Shown here: piece after piece, positions 7,100 to 14,784 of the stretch
Numbering within the stretch: the stretch's first letter is position 1
Layout of the letters: each line of letters starts with the position of its first letter
Assembly (NCBI GenBank): GCA_937958075.1
Contig: CALFFB010000024.1
Location: forward strand, 1 to 17,574
DNA: 17,574 nucleotides
Source of the DNA: an uncultured Geobacteraceae bacterium
GTDB lineage: Bacteria > Desulfobacterota > Desulfuromonadia > Desulfuromonadales > Geopsychrobacteraceae
Direction: 5' to 3'
Notes under the pieces: generated by a model
Told to the model about the DNA's origin: nothing
Databases searched by the model: none
The model's input: the letters and a program-made list of their open reading frames with translations, nothing else
Program-made: the position numbers and the translations under genes

Positions 7100-7129
7100 A
7101 TGGATGGCGACCTTGTCGCTTTTTTGTAG
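7100..7129 (+). promoter_or_regulatory. arrA leader: terminator-like hairpin overlapping a nine-codon ORF
   Basis: Within the predicted leader, GCGAC-CTT-GTCGC (7107-7119) is a five-pair GC-rich hairpin followed by six T residues (7120-7125), resembling an intrinsic terminator. A short ORF, ATG at 7100 to TAG at 7127-7129 (MDGDLVAFL), covers the hairpin. GGAGA at 7083-7087 could be its ribosome site, though 12 nt away. Translation of the short ORF would melt the hairpin. Whether either part works is unknown. Confidence 0.4.
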
Positions 7130-7156
7130 GAACAACATCAATCAAGGAGGACACGC

Positions 7157-9700
7157 ATGAGATTGACTCGTAGAAGCTTCATCAAGGCGTCGGCCGCGAC
7201 TGGTGGTGCCATGCTGGCTGCCGGCTGCGCCGCAAGCAAACCTGCCACCAGCGCCATGGGCAAAACGGAAAAAGCCAAAGGCGAAGCAGCCGGAAAATGG
7301 ATGGCCAGCACCTGTCAGGGCTGCACGACCTGGTGTCCCATCGAAATCTTCGTCCAGAATGGTCGTGCTGTTAAAGTCCGCGGCAATCAGTTGTCAAAAG
7401 CCAATGACGGTTACTGTTGTGTCCGCGGTCATCTGATCCTGCAGCAGATCTATGATCCCGATCGCATCAAAACCCCGATGAAGCGTACCAACCCGAAAAA
7501 AGGACGCGGCATCGATCCCAAGTTTGTCCCTATCAGCTGGGACGAGGCTACCGACACCATTGCCGACAAGCTGATGGAACTGCGCAAAAACAACGAAACC
7601 AATAAGTATATGCTGCTGCGTGGTCGTTATTCCGACCAGAACGGCATCCTTTATGGTGACTATACCAAAATGCTTGGCTCCCCCAACAACATCTCCCACA
7701 GCTCCATCTGTGCCGAAGTTGAAAAGATGGGCGCCTACTACACGGAAGGATACTTCGGTTATCGCGATTACGACCTCGATAACATGAAATACCTCATCGT
7801 TTGGGCCTGTGACCCCCTGTCCTCCAACCGTCAGATCCCCAACGCCATCCGCCGCACCAACAAGGTCCTTGAAAACGGCACCGTTGTCGCTATCGACCCG
7901 CGCATGAGCAACACGGCCGCCAAGGCCCATGAATGGCTACCGGTCAAACCGGCCACCGACGGTGCGGTGGCGACAGCCATGGCACACTATATTCTGGTGA
8001 ACGGCTTGTGGAGCAAGGAGTTCTGCGGTGATTTCAAAGACGGTAAAAACCGTTTCGTCAAAGGACAGAGCGTCAACGAAGCCGATTTTGACGAAAAACT
8101 GACCAACGGCCTGGTCAAGTGGTGGAATCTGGTTCTCAAGGACACCGATCCGGCCTGGGCCGCCAGGGAAGCAGGTATCGACAAAGCCCAGATTGAGCGG
8201 GTCGCCAGGGGCTTTGCCCAGGCCGCTCCCAACTGTGCTGTCTGGTATGGCCCCAACATGCAGCCTCGCGGCACCTATGCGGTTATGGCCATGCATGCCC
8301 TCAACGGCCTGGTTGGAGCAACGGACAGTGAAGGTGGTCTCTGTACCGGCATGGGCGCGCCATCGAGCAGCTACCCGAAAATTGATGATTTTCAGGATCC
8401 GATCGCCAAGGCCGGCACCAAGAACAAAAAAATCGACCAGCGCGGCTATCTGAACATGCCGGCTCTCAAGGAAGGCAAATCAGGCGGCGGTGTCGTTACC
8501 AACAACGTCCCCAACGCCATCCTTGCCAGCGATCCCTATGACATCAAGGTCGCCATCGGTTATTTCTGTAACTTCAACTTCTCCGGAACCGAAGGCGCCC
8601 GCTGGGACAAGGCGTTGGCCAAACTGCCCTTCTTTGCTCACATTGTGCCCATGTTCTCGGAAATGACCTATTTTGCCGATATCGTCCTTCCCTCCTCCCT
8701 GCATCACAGTGAACAGTGGTCGTCGGTTCGCAGCAAGGCCAACCTGCACGGTCATGTCTCGATTCAGCAGCCGGTCATCGACCGTATGTTCGATGTCCGG
8801 GCACCGGAAACCGAGTTTGTCTGGATGCTGTCGGAAAAGCTCGCGGCCAAAGGGTTTGACAATCCCCTGAACTGGCTGAAATCCTTCAAGGACCCGGAAA
8901 CCGGAAAGGCGCCCACCACTGCTGAAGAGTTTGGTCTCTACGCCGTCAAGATCCGCACCCAGAAGGCCTGGGATCCGGCCATGAACAAGGATTACAAGGG
9001 AGATCGTCCCAGCAGCTGGACCGATTTTATCAGCAAGGGGATCGTCAACTCGCCCAAATTCACTTTCCGTAAAAAGTGGGCGGATGGCTTTAAAACGGAA
9101 ACCAAGAAATTCGAGTTCTATAGCGTCACACTGAAAAAAGCCCTTGAAAAGCACGCTGAAAAGCACAACACCACGGTCGACAAGGTCCTTGAGGTGACCA
9201 ACTACGAGGCGCGTGGTGAACTCGCCTTCGTGCCCCATTATGAAGCACCACGCCGCCACGGCAGCCGTACGGCGTATCCCTTTGACCTTATCGATATGAA
9301 GTCGCGTCTCAATCGTGAGGGGCGCAGCGCCAACAACACCTGGCTGTACAGCTTCAAGCAGTGTGATCCGGGCGATGTCAATGAGCAGGATGTTGTCCAG
9401 ATCAACCCGGCAGATGCCCGCAAGCTCGGCATCAAGGATGGCGACATGGTCAAAGTCACCTCCACCATCGGCAGCCTGAAGGTCAAAGCGCGGCTGTGGG
9501 AAGGCGTGCGCCCCGGGTGTGTAGCCAAGTGTTACGGCCAGGGCCACCACGCCATGGGCCGCGTTGCCGCCAAAGACATCACCAGGGCCATTGCCCGCGG
9601 CGCCAACTTCAATGAGATCATGCCCGATGACTACGATCGTTTAAGCGGCTCCACCGCCCGAAACGGTGGCTTCACCGGCGTGCGCGTTGAAAAAGCCTGA
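7157..9700 (+). CDS. arrA: Respiratory arsenate reductase, catalytic Mo-bisMGD subunit ArrA
   Basis: An 847-residue DMSO-reductase-family enzyme that reduces arsenate to arsenite in the periplasm as the terminal step of anaerobic respiration. The N-terminus has a Tat signal (TRRSFIKASAATGG). A [4Fe-4S] motif C-x2-C-x3-C-x27-C uses Cys53, 56, 60 and 88. LRGRY (Arg157, Tyr158) and SHSSICAEVEK (Mo ligand Cys185, Lys190) correspond, from memory of Shewanella ANA-3 ArrA, to Arg165, Tyr166, Cys193 and Lys198 of the active site. Other ArrA-like blocks are KKIDQRGY, GGGVVTNNV, SRLNREGRSAN and the ending LSGSTARNGG. AAGGAGG lies 6 nt before the ATG. An AAGC at 21-24 could be a lipobox. ArxA or a polysulfide reductase is much less likely given these motifs. 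Confidence 0.95.
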   Translation: MRLTRRSFIKASAATGGAMLAAGCAASKPATSAMGKTEKAKGEAAGKWMASTCQGCTTWCPIEIFVQNGRAVKVRGNQLSKANDGYCCVRGHLILQQIYDPDRIKTPMKRTNPKKGRGIDPKFVPISWDEATDTIADKLMELRKNNETNKYMLLRGRYSDQNGILYGDYTKMLGSPNNISHSSICAEVEKMGAYYTEGYFGYRDYDLDNMKYLIVWACDPLSSNRQIPNAIRRTNKVLENGTVVAIDPRMSNTAAKAHEWLPVKPATDGAVATAMAHYILVNGLWSKEFCGDFKDGKNRFVKGQSVNEADFDEKLTNGLVKWWNLVLKDTDPAWAAREAGIDKAQIERVARGFAQAAPNCAVWYGPNMQPRGTYAVMAMHALNGLVGATDSEGGLCTGMGAPSSSYPKIDDFQDPIAKAGTKNKKIDQRGYLNMPALKEGKSGGGVVTNNVPNAILASDPYDIKVAIGYFCNFNFSGTEGARWDKALAKLPFFAHIVPMFSEMTYFADIVLPSSLHHSEQWSSVRSKANLHGHVSIQQPVIDRMFDVRAPETEFVWMLSEKLAAKGFDNPLNWLKSFKDPETGKAPTTAEEFGLYAVKIRTQKAWDPAMNKDYKGDRPSSWTDFISKGIVNSPKFTFRKKWADGFKTETKKFEFYSVTLKKALEKHAEKHNTTVDKVLEVTNYEARGELAFVPHYEAPRRHGSRTAYPFDLIDMKSRLNREGRSANNTWLYSFKQCDPGDVNEQDVVQINPADARKLGIKDGDMVKVTSTIGSLKVKARLWEGVRPGCVAKCYGQGHHAMGRVAAKDITRAIARGANFNEIMPDDYDRLSGSTARNGGFTGVRVEKA

Positions 9701-9734
9701 TTTGCTGATACCTAAATTAAAAGGAGACATATAG

Positions 9735-10523
9735 ATGGCAAGATACGGAATGGTTATTGACCTGCACAAATGCACCGGCTGCGGTGCCTGTGGTCTCGGC
9801 TGCAAAACCGAGAACAACACGGATGACCGCGCCGATGGTCAGACCCATAACTGGGCTGATTACCGTTCAGTGATGTCCGGCACCTTTCCCGACGTCAAAT
9901 TCGAGATGCTGCCGGTTCTCTGCAACCATTGCACCGACGCTCCCTGCGTCGCGGCCTGTCCGGTCACTCCCAAGGCCATGCACAAAAACGCCAAAGGAAT
10001 TACCATGCACAACAGCGACCGCTGCATCGGCTGTCGCATGTGCCAGAATTCCTGCCCATACAGCTCAACAGAAATCAAGGATGGCAGCAACGACTACAGT
10101 GTCATCAGCTTCAACGATTTCGGCAAGGTGGTGCATGCCCGCTATCAGGATCAGACGGAAGTGATCAAGGGCTGTACAACGTCCGGAGCGGAAATAGCCA
10201 AAAAAGCCGGAATGACGCCTCCCCATGCCACCAGCTACGAGCATCCGGACTACAAGAGTGTCAGGCCTGACGGTGTTGTTGAGAAATGCATCCTTTGTGA
10301 TCATCGGCTTGACAACGGCCAGCAACCCTACTGCACAACAGTCTGTCCGTCGGAAGCCCGGGTTGCCGGCGATCTTGACGATCCGAACAGTCAGGCCAGC
10401 AAGCTGCTCAAACAATATGGTGGCCGGCGCCTCAAGAACAACAAGGGTGAATTCCTCGGCACCAGTGAAAAGGGGGCCGGCCCGAATGTTTACTACATTC
10501 GCGCCTACTCCGCCCGCAAGTAA
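9735..10523 (+). CDS. arrB: Arsenate reductase iron-sulfur subunit ArrB
   Basis: A 262-residue electron-transfer subunit with 16 cluster cysteines in four groups: 13/16/19/23, 63/66/71/75, 97/100/103/107 and 185/188/200/204. They fit four [4Fe-4S] clusters, as in NrfC/DmsB-like proteins. It carries electrons from the quinol-side donor to ArrA. The opening GMVIDLHKC and the later PSEARVAGDLDDP resemble known ArrB proteins. It lacks a signal peptide and would be exported by riding with ArrA through Tat. It is about 28 residues longer than the Shewanella subunit as I recall it, with extra sequence between clusters three and four. AAAAGGAGA precedes the ATG, and arrA ends 34 nt upstream. Confidence 0.94.
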   Translation: MARYGMVIDLHKCTGCGACGLGCKTENNTDDRADGQTHNWADYRSVMSGTFPDVKFEMLPVLCNHCTDAPCVAACPVTPKAMHKNAKGITMHNSDRCIGCRMCQNSCPYSSTEIKDGSNDYSVISFNDFGKVVHARYQDQTEVIKGCTTSGAEIAKKAGMTPPHATSYEHPDYKSVRPDGVVEKCILCDHRLDNGQQPYCTTVCPSEARVAGDLDDPNSQASKLLKQYGGRRLKNNKGEFLGTSEKGAGPNVYYIRAYSARK

Positions 10524-10542
10524 GTCCTGACAGCTCGACCTG

Positions 10543-10594
10543 AACAGCTGCCGCATGCAGATCAAGCACCACCATCCTGCCTGTGGCAGCTGTT
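10543..10594 (+). other. Intercistronic stem-loop between arrB and the chaperone gene
   Basis: A perfect ten-base inverted repeat, AACAGCTGCC (10543-10552) and GGCAGCTGTT (10585-10594), spans 32 nt that contain a nested GCAG/CTGC pair. No T run follows, so it is not an intrinsic terminator. It could act in RNA processing or stability, lowering expression of the downstream maturation genes relative to arrAB. Confidence 0.5.
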
Positions 10595-10639
10595 TATTCG
10601 AGCCATTGTCTTTCATTCTCTTTTCATGGAGACCAATTC

Positions 10640-11272
10640 GTGTCAACCCCGTCCACCGCCGAGAAAATCGCCGCCAGAGCAGATATCTTCCGCCTGTTGT
10701 CCGCCTGCTATTACGAACCGGACAAGACCATGTTCGCTGAGGAGAATGTCTTTGACCAACTGCATTCAGCTCTGACGCAGTATCTTCCGGAAGAGGTCCA
10801 TCAGGTGGATGCCCTTTCCCGGGCGATGCAAGCAGCTGAGCAAGAGGATCTTCTGGTTGATTACGCACGGCTTTTCGTCGGCCCCAATGAATTGTTGGCT
10901 CATCCTTACGGTTCTGTCTATCTCGATGGCCCGAAGATCCTCATGGGGGACTCCACCATGGATGTCATTGCCCGCTATCAGGATGCCGATTTCGCCATTT
11001 CCGCCGACTTCAAGGAGATGCCTGACCATATTGCCGCTGAACTCGAGTTTCTGTACCTGCTCAGTTACAACGAATCCCTGGCCGAAATCGAAGGGCGGGC
11101 CGAAGACAGTGCCCACTGGTGCCGGCAGTACAAAAACTTTATGGCTGACCACATCGGCCGCTGGATCGACCCTTTCAGCACCAATGTACGCGACCATGCC
11201 GAAATGGATTATTACAAAATCCTGGCCGAGCTGACCCGCACCCTCATCCTGAACCAGACAACCAGGGAATAA
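10640..11272 (+). CDS. arrD: TorD-family chaperone, probable ArrA-specific (ArrD)
   Basis: A 210-residue, largely helical cytoplasmic protein of the TorD/DmsD/NarJ family. These chaperones bind the Tat signal of a molybdoenzyme and hold it until Moco is inserted. The diagnostic segment is DYARLFVGPNELLAHPYGSVY (residues 74-94), followed by helices containing PDHIAAELEFLYLLSYNE. I chose GTG 10640 because TGGAGA lies 7 nt upstream; an in-frame ATG at 10583 has no ribosome site and falls inside the stem-loop. Its place directly after arrAB makes ArrA the likely client. A 10-nt gap separates it from the next gene. Confidence 0.88.
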   Translation: MSTPSTAEKIAARADIFRLLSACYYEPDKTMFAEENVFDQLHSALTQYLPEEVHQVDALSRAMQAAEQEDLLVDYARLFVGPNELLAHPYGSVYLDGPKILMGDSTMDVIARYQDADFAISADFKEMPDHIAAELEFLYLLSYNESLAEIEGRAEDSAHWCRQYKNFMADHIGRWIDPFSTNVRDHAEMDYYKILAELTRTLILNQTTRE

Positions 11273-11282
11273 ACCGTCAACC

Positions 11283-12236
11283 ATGCTCCAGGCCGCCGCC
11301 CTCAAACTGCTGATTCCGCAGGATGTCTTACAGCTGCACCGCGGGCGCTGCCTGCGCCATCGGCTGTCCTCTTCAGGCTGTAACCGCTGCCTTGAAACCT
11401 GCACCGCCGGGGCCCTTAGCTGGACGGACACAGGACTGGTCTGGAACGAAAACAAATGCACCAGTTGCCTGCTGTGTGTTGCCGCATGTCCCACCGATGC
11501 TCTGACCTGCACCCGTTTGACCCTGAGTGACTTGCTGCCGGAGATGAATGATGTCGAAGCGCCGCTGCTCGGCTGCTCATTGAAACCCCATACCCGGGGC
11601 CACGTACGGGTACCCTGTCTTGGCCTGCTGGCCGACACGGAGCTGCTGCTGGTCCTGCAACTCGCCCTCGGCAAAGAAATTCGTCTGAATCTGTCTGCCT
11701 GTGGTGACTGTGAAAACGGCAGAATAGCTCCTGAGCTGCTTAAAACGATGACGAAGGTCGAAACCCTGACCCGCGGGTTGCCCGGGGGTCTGCGTCCCAT
11801 CTATACGCCAGATCTACTCAATTTTCAGGAGAAGACCCTTTCGCGGCGCGATTTTTTTATTTTTCTGAACCGCCGCTCCAAACAAAAAGGGTTGTCCCTG
11901 GTCGACCGCCTGCGGTTTTCTGACGAACCCGGAAAATACGGAAAAAAGTCCCTTCCCAAGGCGCGCCAATTGATCCTACAATTAGTTGCCGCGCTCCCTG
12001 CAGCGCAGCGGGATATGTTGAGCGATCAGCTGTTCCCCGAACTGAAGATCACCGCTCAGTGTACCGGTTGCACCGCCTGTGTCGGAATCTGCCCGACGGG
12101 AGCCCTGACCAGACCCGGAACCAGAGGATGTGCCCCGGACGTGAATACCGAACGCTGTACCGCCTGTGCGCTGTGCACGGAATTCTGTCGGCAACAGGCT
12201 ATCCAGGTCCCTCAACATCACTCTGATCCCCTATGA
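11283..12236 (+). CDS. Multi-cluster 4Fe-4S ferredoxin-like protein
   Basis: A 317-residue protein with clustered cysteines at both ends. An atypical set (Cys23, 33, 36, 40) is followed by three ferredoxin motifs: 59/62/65/69, 260/263/266/270 and 292/295/298/302. The middle holds PCLGLL (111-116) and SACGDC (138-143), resembling the delta-subunit domain of methanogen-type hydrogenase/heterodisulfide reductases; that resemblance is from memory. A twin-arginine-like RRDFF occurs internally at 189-193, too far in to be a signal. It is probably cytoplasmic. Possible roles are NapF-like cluster supply to apo-ArrA or an electron-transfer adaptor. No clear Shine-Dalgarno precedes it, so translation may be coupled to the chaperone gene. 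It shares an ATGA overlap with mobA. Confidence 0.75.
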   Translation: MLQAAALKLLIPQDVLQLHRGRCLRHRLSSSGCNRCLETCTAGALSWTDTGLVWNENKCTSCLLCVAACPTDALTCTRLTLSDLLPEMNDVEAPLLGCSLKPHTRGHVRVPCLGLLADTELLLVLQLALGKEIRLNLSACGDCENGRIAPELLKTMTKVETLTRGLPGGLRPIYTPDLLNFQEKTLSRRDFFIFLNRRSKQKGLSLVDRLRFSDEPGKYGKKSLPKARQLILQLVAALPAAQRDMLSDQLFPELKITAQCTGCTACVGICPTGALTRPGTRGCAPDVNTERCTACALCTEFCRQQAIQVPQHHSDPL

Positions 12237-12868
12237 TGAGCGCTATGCATACCACCCCCCGACAGACTCCGCCCCCCTGCCCAACCGGTGCTGATGTCAC
12301 CGGCGTGATTCTGGCCGGAGGCAAGAGCCGGCGCATGGGACGCGACAAGGCCACCCTGGTGCTGGACGGAACAACCCTGTTCGAGGGCACCCGCGCCATG
12401 CTCTCAGGTCTTTTTTCGCAGATGCTCATTGCCGGGGACCGACCCGACCTTGCCAGCGATGCTGTCCCCTGTTTTCCGGACATATTTCCCGGCAGCGCCC
12501 TGGGCGGTATCCACAATGGCCTGTTCCATGCCAAAACCCCCTGGATTTTTATCGCCCCCTGTGACCTGCCCTTTCCCGACGCCCGTCTGGTCATGGCCCT
12601 GCTGAACCGACGCGCCAACGCTGACTGTGTCGTGATCCGCACCCCGGAGGGCCTGGAGCCGGTGTTTGCCCTGTACCATCAGAACTGTCGACCGGTTATG
12701 GAGAGGATGCTCACCGCCGGGCACTTGCGCATTACCGATTTTTTTCCGCAGGTGAATACCAGCTATCTCGACAGCCGGAGCCTCCCCGACAACTGGCAGC
12801 GCGCCCTGTACAACCTCAACGCGCCGGACGATCTCCGGGGCCTTGCCGCAACCGGTGACCTGTCATGA
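12233..12868 (+). CDS. mobA: Molybdenum cofactor guanylyltransferase MobA
   Basis: A 211-residue nucleotidyltransferase that adds GMP to Mo-molybdopterin to build bis-MGD, the cofactor ArrA needs. The signature GVILAGGKSRRMGRDKA (about residues 24-40) binds GTP, and PCDLPF carries the metal-binding aspartate. Later segments EGLEPVFALYH and LRITDFF are typical of the family. The N-terminal 20 residues precede the fold, so translation could begin at ATG 12233, 12236 or 12245. The first ATG overlaps the preceding stop (ATGA), implying coupled translation. It also overlaps mobB by 4 nt. Confidence 0.92.
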   Translation: MMSAMHTTPRQTPPPCPTGADVTGVILAGGKSRRMGRDKATLVLDGTTLFEGTRAMLSGLFSQMLIAGDRPDLASDAVPCFPDIFPGSALGGIHNGLFHAKTPWIFIAPCDLPFPDARLVMALLNRRANADCVVIRTPEGLEPVFALYHQNCRPVMERMLTAGHLRITDFFPQVNTSYLDSRSLPDNWQRALYNLNAPDDLRGLAATGDLS

Positions 12869-13371
12869 CGCCGCCGGTTGTGACCCTGATTGCCCGCAGC
12901 GGCACCGGCAAAACCACCCTGCTGGTGAAGCTGGTTCAAGAAATGAAGGCGCGCGGTTACCGCGTGGCCGCCATCAAGCACGACGCCCACCGGTTCGACA
13001 TCGACCACGAGGGCAAGGATTCCTGGCGATTGACGAAAGCCGGCGCCGACACCATGCTCATTGCCTCGCCGGCAAAAATCGCCATGGTCAGGCAGAACAC
13101 CGGCGACGAGCCGCACCTCGCCGACATGGTCGCGACCTACTGCCGGGATGTGGACATCGTCCTGACGGAAGGCTTCAAGCGCAGCAGCGTACCGAAAATC
13201 GAGGTCCATCGCCGGGCCTGCGCCGCCCCCCTCTTGTGTCGCGGCGAGTATCACGACCCGGCACTGCTGGCGGTGGCTTCGGACGAAGCTTTTGACCTGG
13301 ATGTGCCGGTGTACGCCATCAATGACAGCGCCGGATTGTGTGACCTGATCGAAAACCGCCTGATGTCCTGA
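12865..13371 (+). CDS. mobB: Molybdopterin-guanine dinucleotide biosynthesis adaptor MobB
   Basis: A 168-residue GTP-binding protein of the usual MobB length. The P-loop reads ARSGTGKTTL (about 10-19), followed by AIKHDAHRFDIDHEGKDSWR and the later DIVLTEGFKRSSVPKIEVHR, both family hallmarks. MobB assists MobA and is not essential in E. coli. The start overlaps the mobA stop in ATGA, so the two are translationally coupled. moeA follows after 18 nt. Confidence 0.93.
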   Translation: MTPPVVTLIARSGTGKTTLLVKLVQEMKARGYRVAAIKHDAHRFDIDHEGKDSWRLTKAGADTMLIASPAKIAMVRQNTGDEPHLADMVATYCRDVDIVLTEGFKRSSVPKIEVHRRACAAPLLCRGEYHDPALLAVASDEAFDLDVPVYAINDSAGLCDLIENRLMS

Positions 13372-13389
13372 CGTAAAGGAGACGTTGAC

Positions 13390-14598
13390 GTGCTCACCTA
13401 TCAACAGGCCCTGCAGCTGGTTCTGGAAAGCACCCGCCCGTTACCGGCAACAAACGTCGGACTTGACGACGGCCTCGGCAAAATTCTGGCGGCTGATCAG
13501 CACGCCGTGCGCAACCTGCCCGCCGCCGACAATTCGGCCATGGACGGCTACGCTTTTGCCCTCGAAGGGCTGGATGCCGACGGCACCCTCAAGGACGTTG
13601 GCTTTCTGCCTGCCGGCGGCAGCTTCAGTGGTCGGGTGCAGGCCGGTCAGGCGGTGCGCATCATGACCGGGGCTGCCCTGCCGCCGGGCTGCGACACGGT
13701 CATTCCCATTGAAGATGTCGAACCCTTTGGCGAAGGCATCATCAAGCTGCGCAAACAGCCCCGCCGGGGCGAGCATGTCCGCTACCGCGGGGAAGAAGCT
13801 CAAGACGGAGAGCGGATTCTGACGGCAGGCACGCGCCTTGACGCCGGAGCCGTCGGCCTGCTGGCCGCCGCCGGCATCCGCCAGGTTGCGGTCTATCCGG
13901 CACCGAGGGTTGCTCTACTCTCCACCGGTGATGAACTGTGTGCCCTGGACGCTACGGACGACACCAGCCGCGTTATCGATTCCAACAGCCACCTCCTCGC
14001 CGCCAGACTGCGCGAGGACGGCTTTGTCCCCGTCTGCCTCGGCATCGCCAAAGACCATCCGGAGGAGCTGGAAAACTGCCTGCGTCGGGGGTTGGCTGCC
14101 GATGTCCTCATCACCAGCGGCGGCGTTTCCGTGGGGGATCGTGATCATGTCCAGGAGGTTCTGACCACCCTTGGCTTTGAGAAAATTTTCTGGAAGGTGG
14201 CCATCAAGCCGGGCAAGCCGGTGCTCTTCGGCTGCATCGGGCACCAGCCGGTGTTCGGACTGCCCGGCAATCCAGCGGCCAGCGCCGCCACCTACGAGCT
14301 TTTTGTCCGACCGGCGCTGCGGCGTCTGGCCGGTTATCCCGATCCCCTGGCACCGCGCCTGAAGGTCCGCCTGGCAGAGGCGATCAAGGGCGGGGGCAAG
14401 CGGCAACTCTTTATGTGGGGGTGCGTCCGCGCCGACCAGGGCCGTCTGTCCTTCTTTCCGTCTGCGCGCCAGGGGTCGGGACAGAACCGCAGCCTGCAGG
14501 CTGCCAACGCCCTGCTGCCCGTGGCCATCGATGCACCGCCACTTGAAGCGGGAAGCGAGGTGGAGATTATCCTGCTGCGACTGCCATCGTTGCTTTAA
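13390..14598 (+). CDS. moeA: Molybdopterin molybdenumtransferase MoeA
   Basis: A 402-residue enzyme that inserts molybdate into adenylylated molybdopterin. It has the MoeA domain order: LPAADNSAMDGYAF (about 43-56) near the active site, RIMTGAALPPGCDTVIPIED, then the MoCF domain with LLSTGDEL, VIDSNSHLLAARL and ITSGGVSVGDRDHV, and KPVLFG with FGLPGNPAASAATYELF. The C-terminal domain IV is present. GTG 13390 is preceded by AAAGGAG at a spacing of 8 nt. It is the last gene before the 186-nt structured gap. Confidence 0.95.
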   Translation: MLTYQQALQLVLESTRPLPATNVGLDDGLGKILAADQHAVRNLPAADNSAMDGYAFALEGLDADGTLKDVGFLPAGGSFSGRVQAGQAVRIMTGAALPPGCDTVIPIEDVEPFGEGIIKLRKQPRRGEHVRYRGEEAQDGERILTAGTRLDAGAVGLLAAAGIRQVAVYPAPRVALLSTGDELCALDATDDTSRVIDSNSHLLAARLREDGFVPVCLGIAKDHPEELENCLRRGLAADVLITSGGVSVGDRDHVQEVLTTLGFEKIFWKVAIKPGKPVLFGCIGHQPVFGLPGNPAASAATYELFVRPALRRLAGYPDPLAPRLKVRLAEAIKGGGKRQLFMWGCVRADQGRLSFFPSARQGSGQNRSLQAANALLPVAIDAPPLEAGSEVEIILLRLPSLL

Positions 14599-14625
14599 CT
14601 GGTTGTATCTTGTTCAGCACAGGAT

Positions 14626-14724
14626 CAGGGTTCCCATTCCAAGGGACACTTTGCGCCGTCCATGGCCGTTCGACTGTCGCCGTCCGTGGCGACAGACGCC
14701 CTTGTCACGGGAACCCGAACCCTG
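14626..14724 (+). promoter_or_regulatory. Nested structured RNA, candidate Moco riboswitch
   Basis: Perfect nested inverted repeats fold this leader: outer GGGTTCCC (14628-14635) with GGGAACCC (14709-14716), middle CAAGGG (14640-14645) with CCCTTG (14699-14704), and inner CTGTCGCC (14674-14681) with GGCGACAG (14688-14695). A smaller GCC-GTCCAT-GGC hairpin sits at 14655-14666. CAGGGTTC (14626-14633) can pair alternatively with GAACCCTG (14717-14724), which excludes the outer stem. It stands upstream of a terminator and of tatA-moaA. Moco riboswitches precede Moco genes, but I could not confirm a match to that consensus. Confidence 0.5.
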
Positions 14725-14734
14725 CACTCAAGAT

Positions 14735-14761
14735 TGTGGTGAATAGTTACCACATTTTTTT
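14735..14761 (+). terminator. Strong intrinsic terminator before tatA
   Basis: An eight-pair stem (one G-T), TGTGGTGA with TTACCACA around loop ATAG, is followed by seven T residues (14755-14761). tatA begins 24 nt later, too close for a promoter in between. Expression of tatA-moaA-MOSC must therefore pass this terminator, which suggests regulated readthrough. If the reading is wrong, it would simply end the moeA transcript. Confidence 0.85.
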
Positions 14762-14784
14762 ACTCACTCAACAAGGAGCTCCTC

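Noticed and set aside
8480..9550. 356-codon minus-strand open frame inside arrA
   Set aside because: It is fully antisense to conserved ArrA sequence and low in recognisable motifs; GC-rich coding DNA commonly leaves such frames open.
7157..9700. ArxA (arsenite oxidase) or polysulfide/thiosulfate reductase instead of ArrA
   Set aside because: The RGRY, SHSSICAEVEK, SRLNREGRSAN and LSGSTARNGG blocks match ArrA as I know it, and no ArxC/PsrC-like subunit is present. A phylogenetic tree would settle it.
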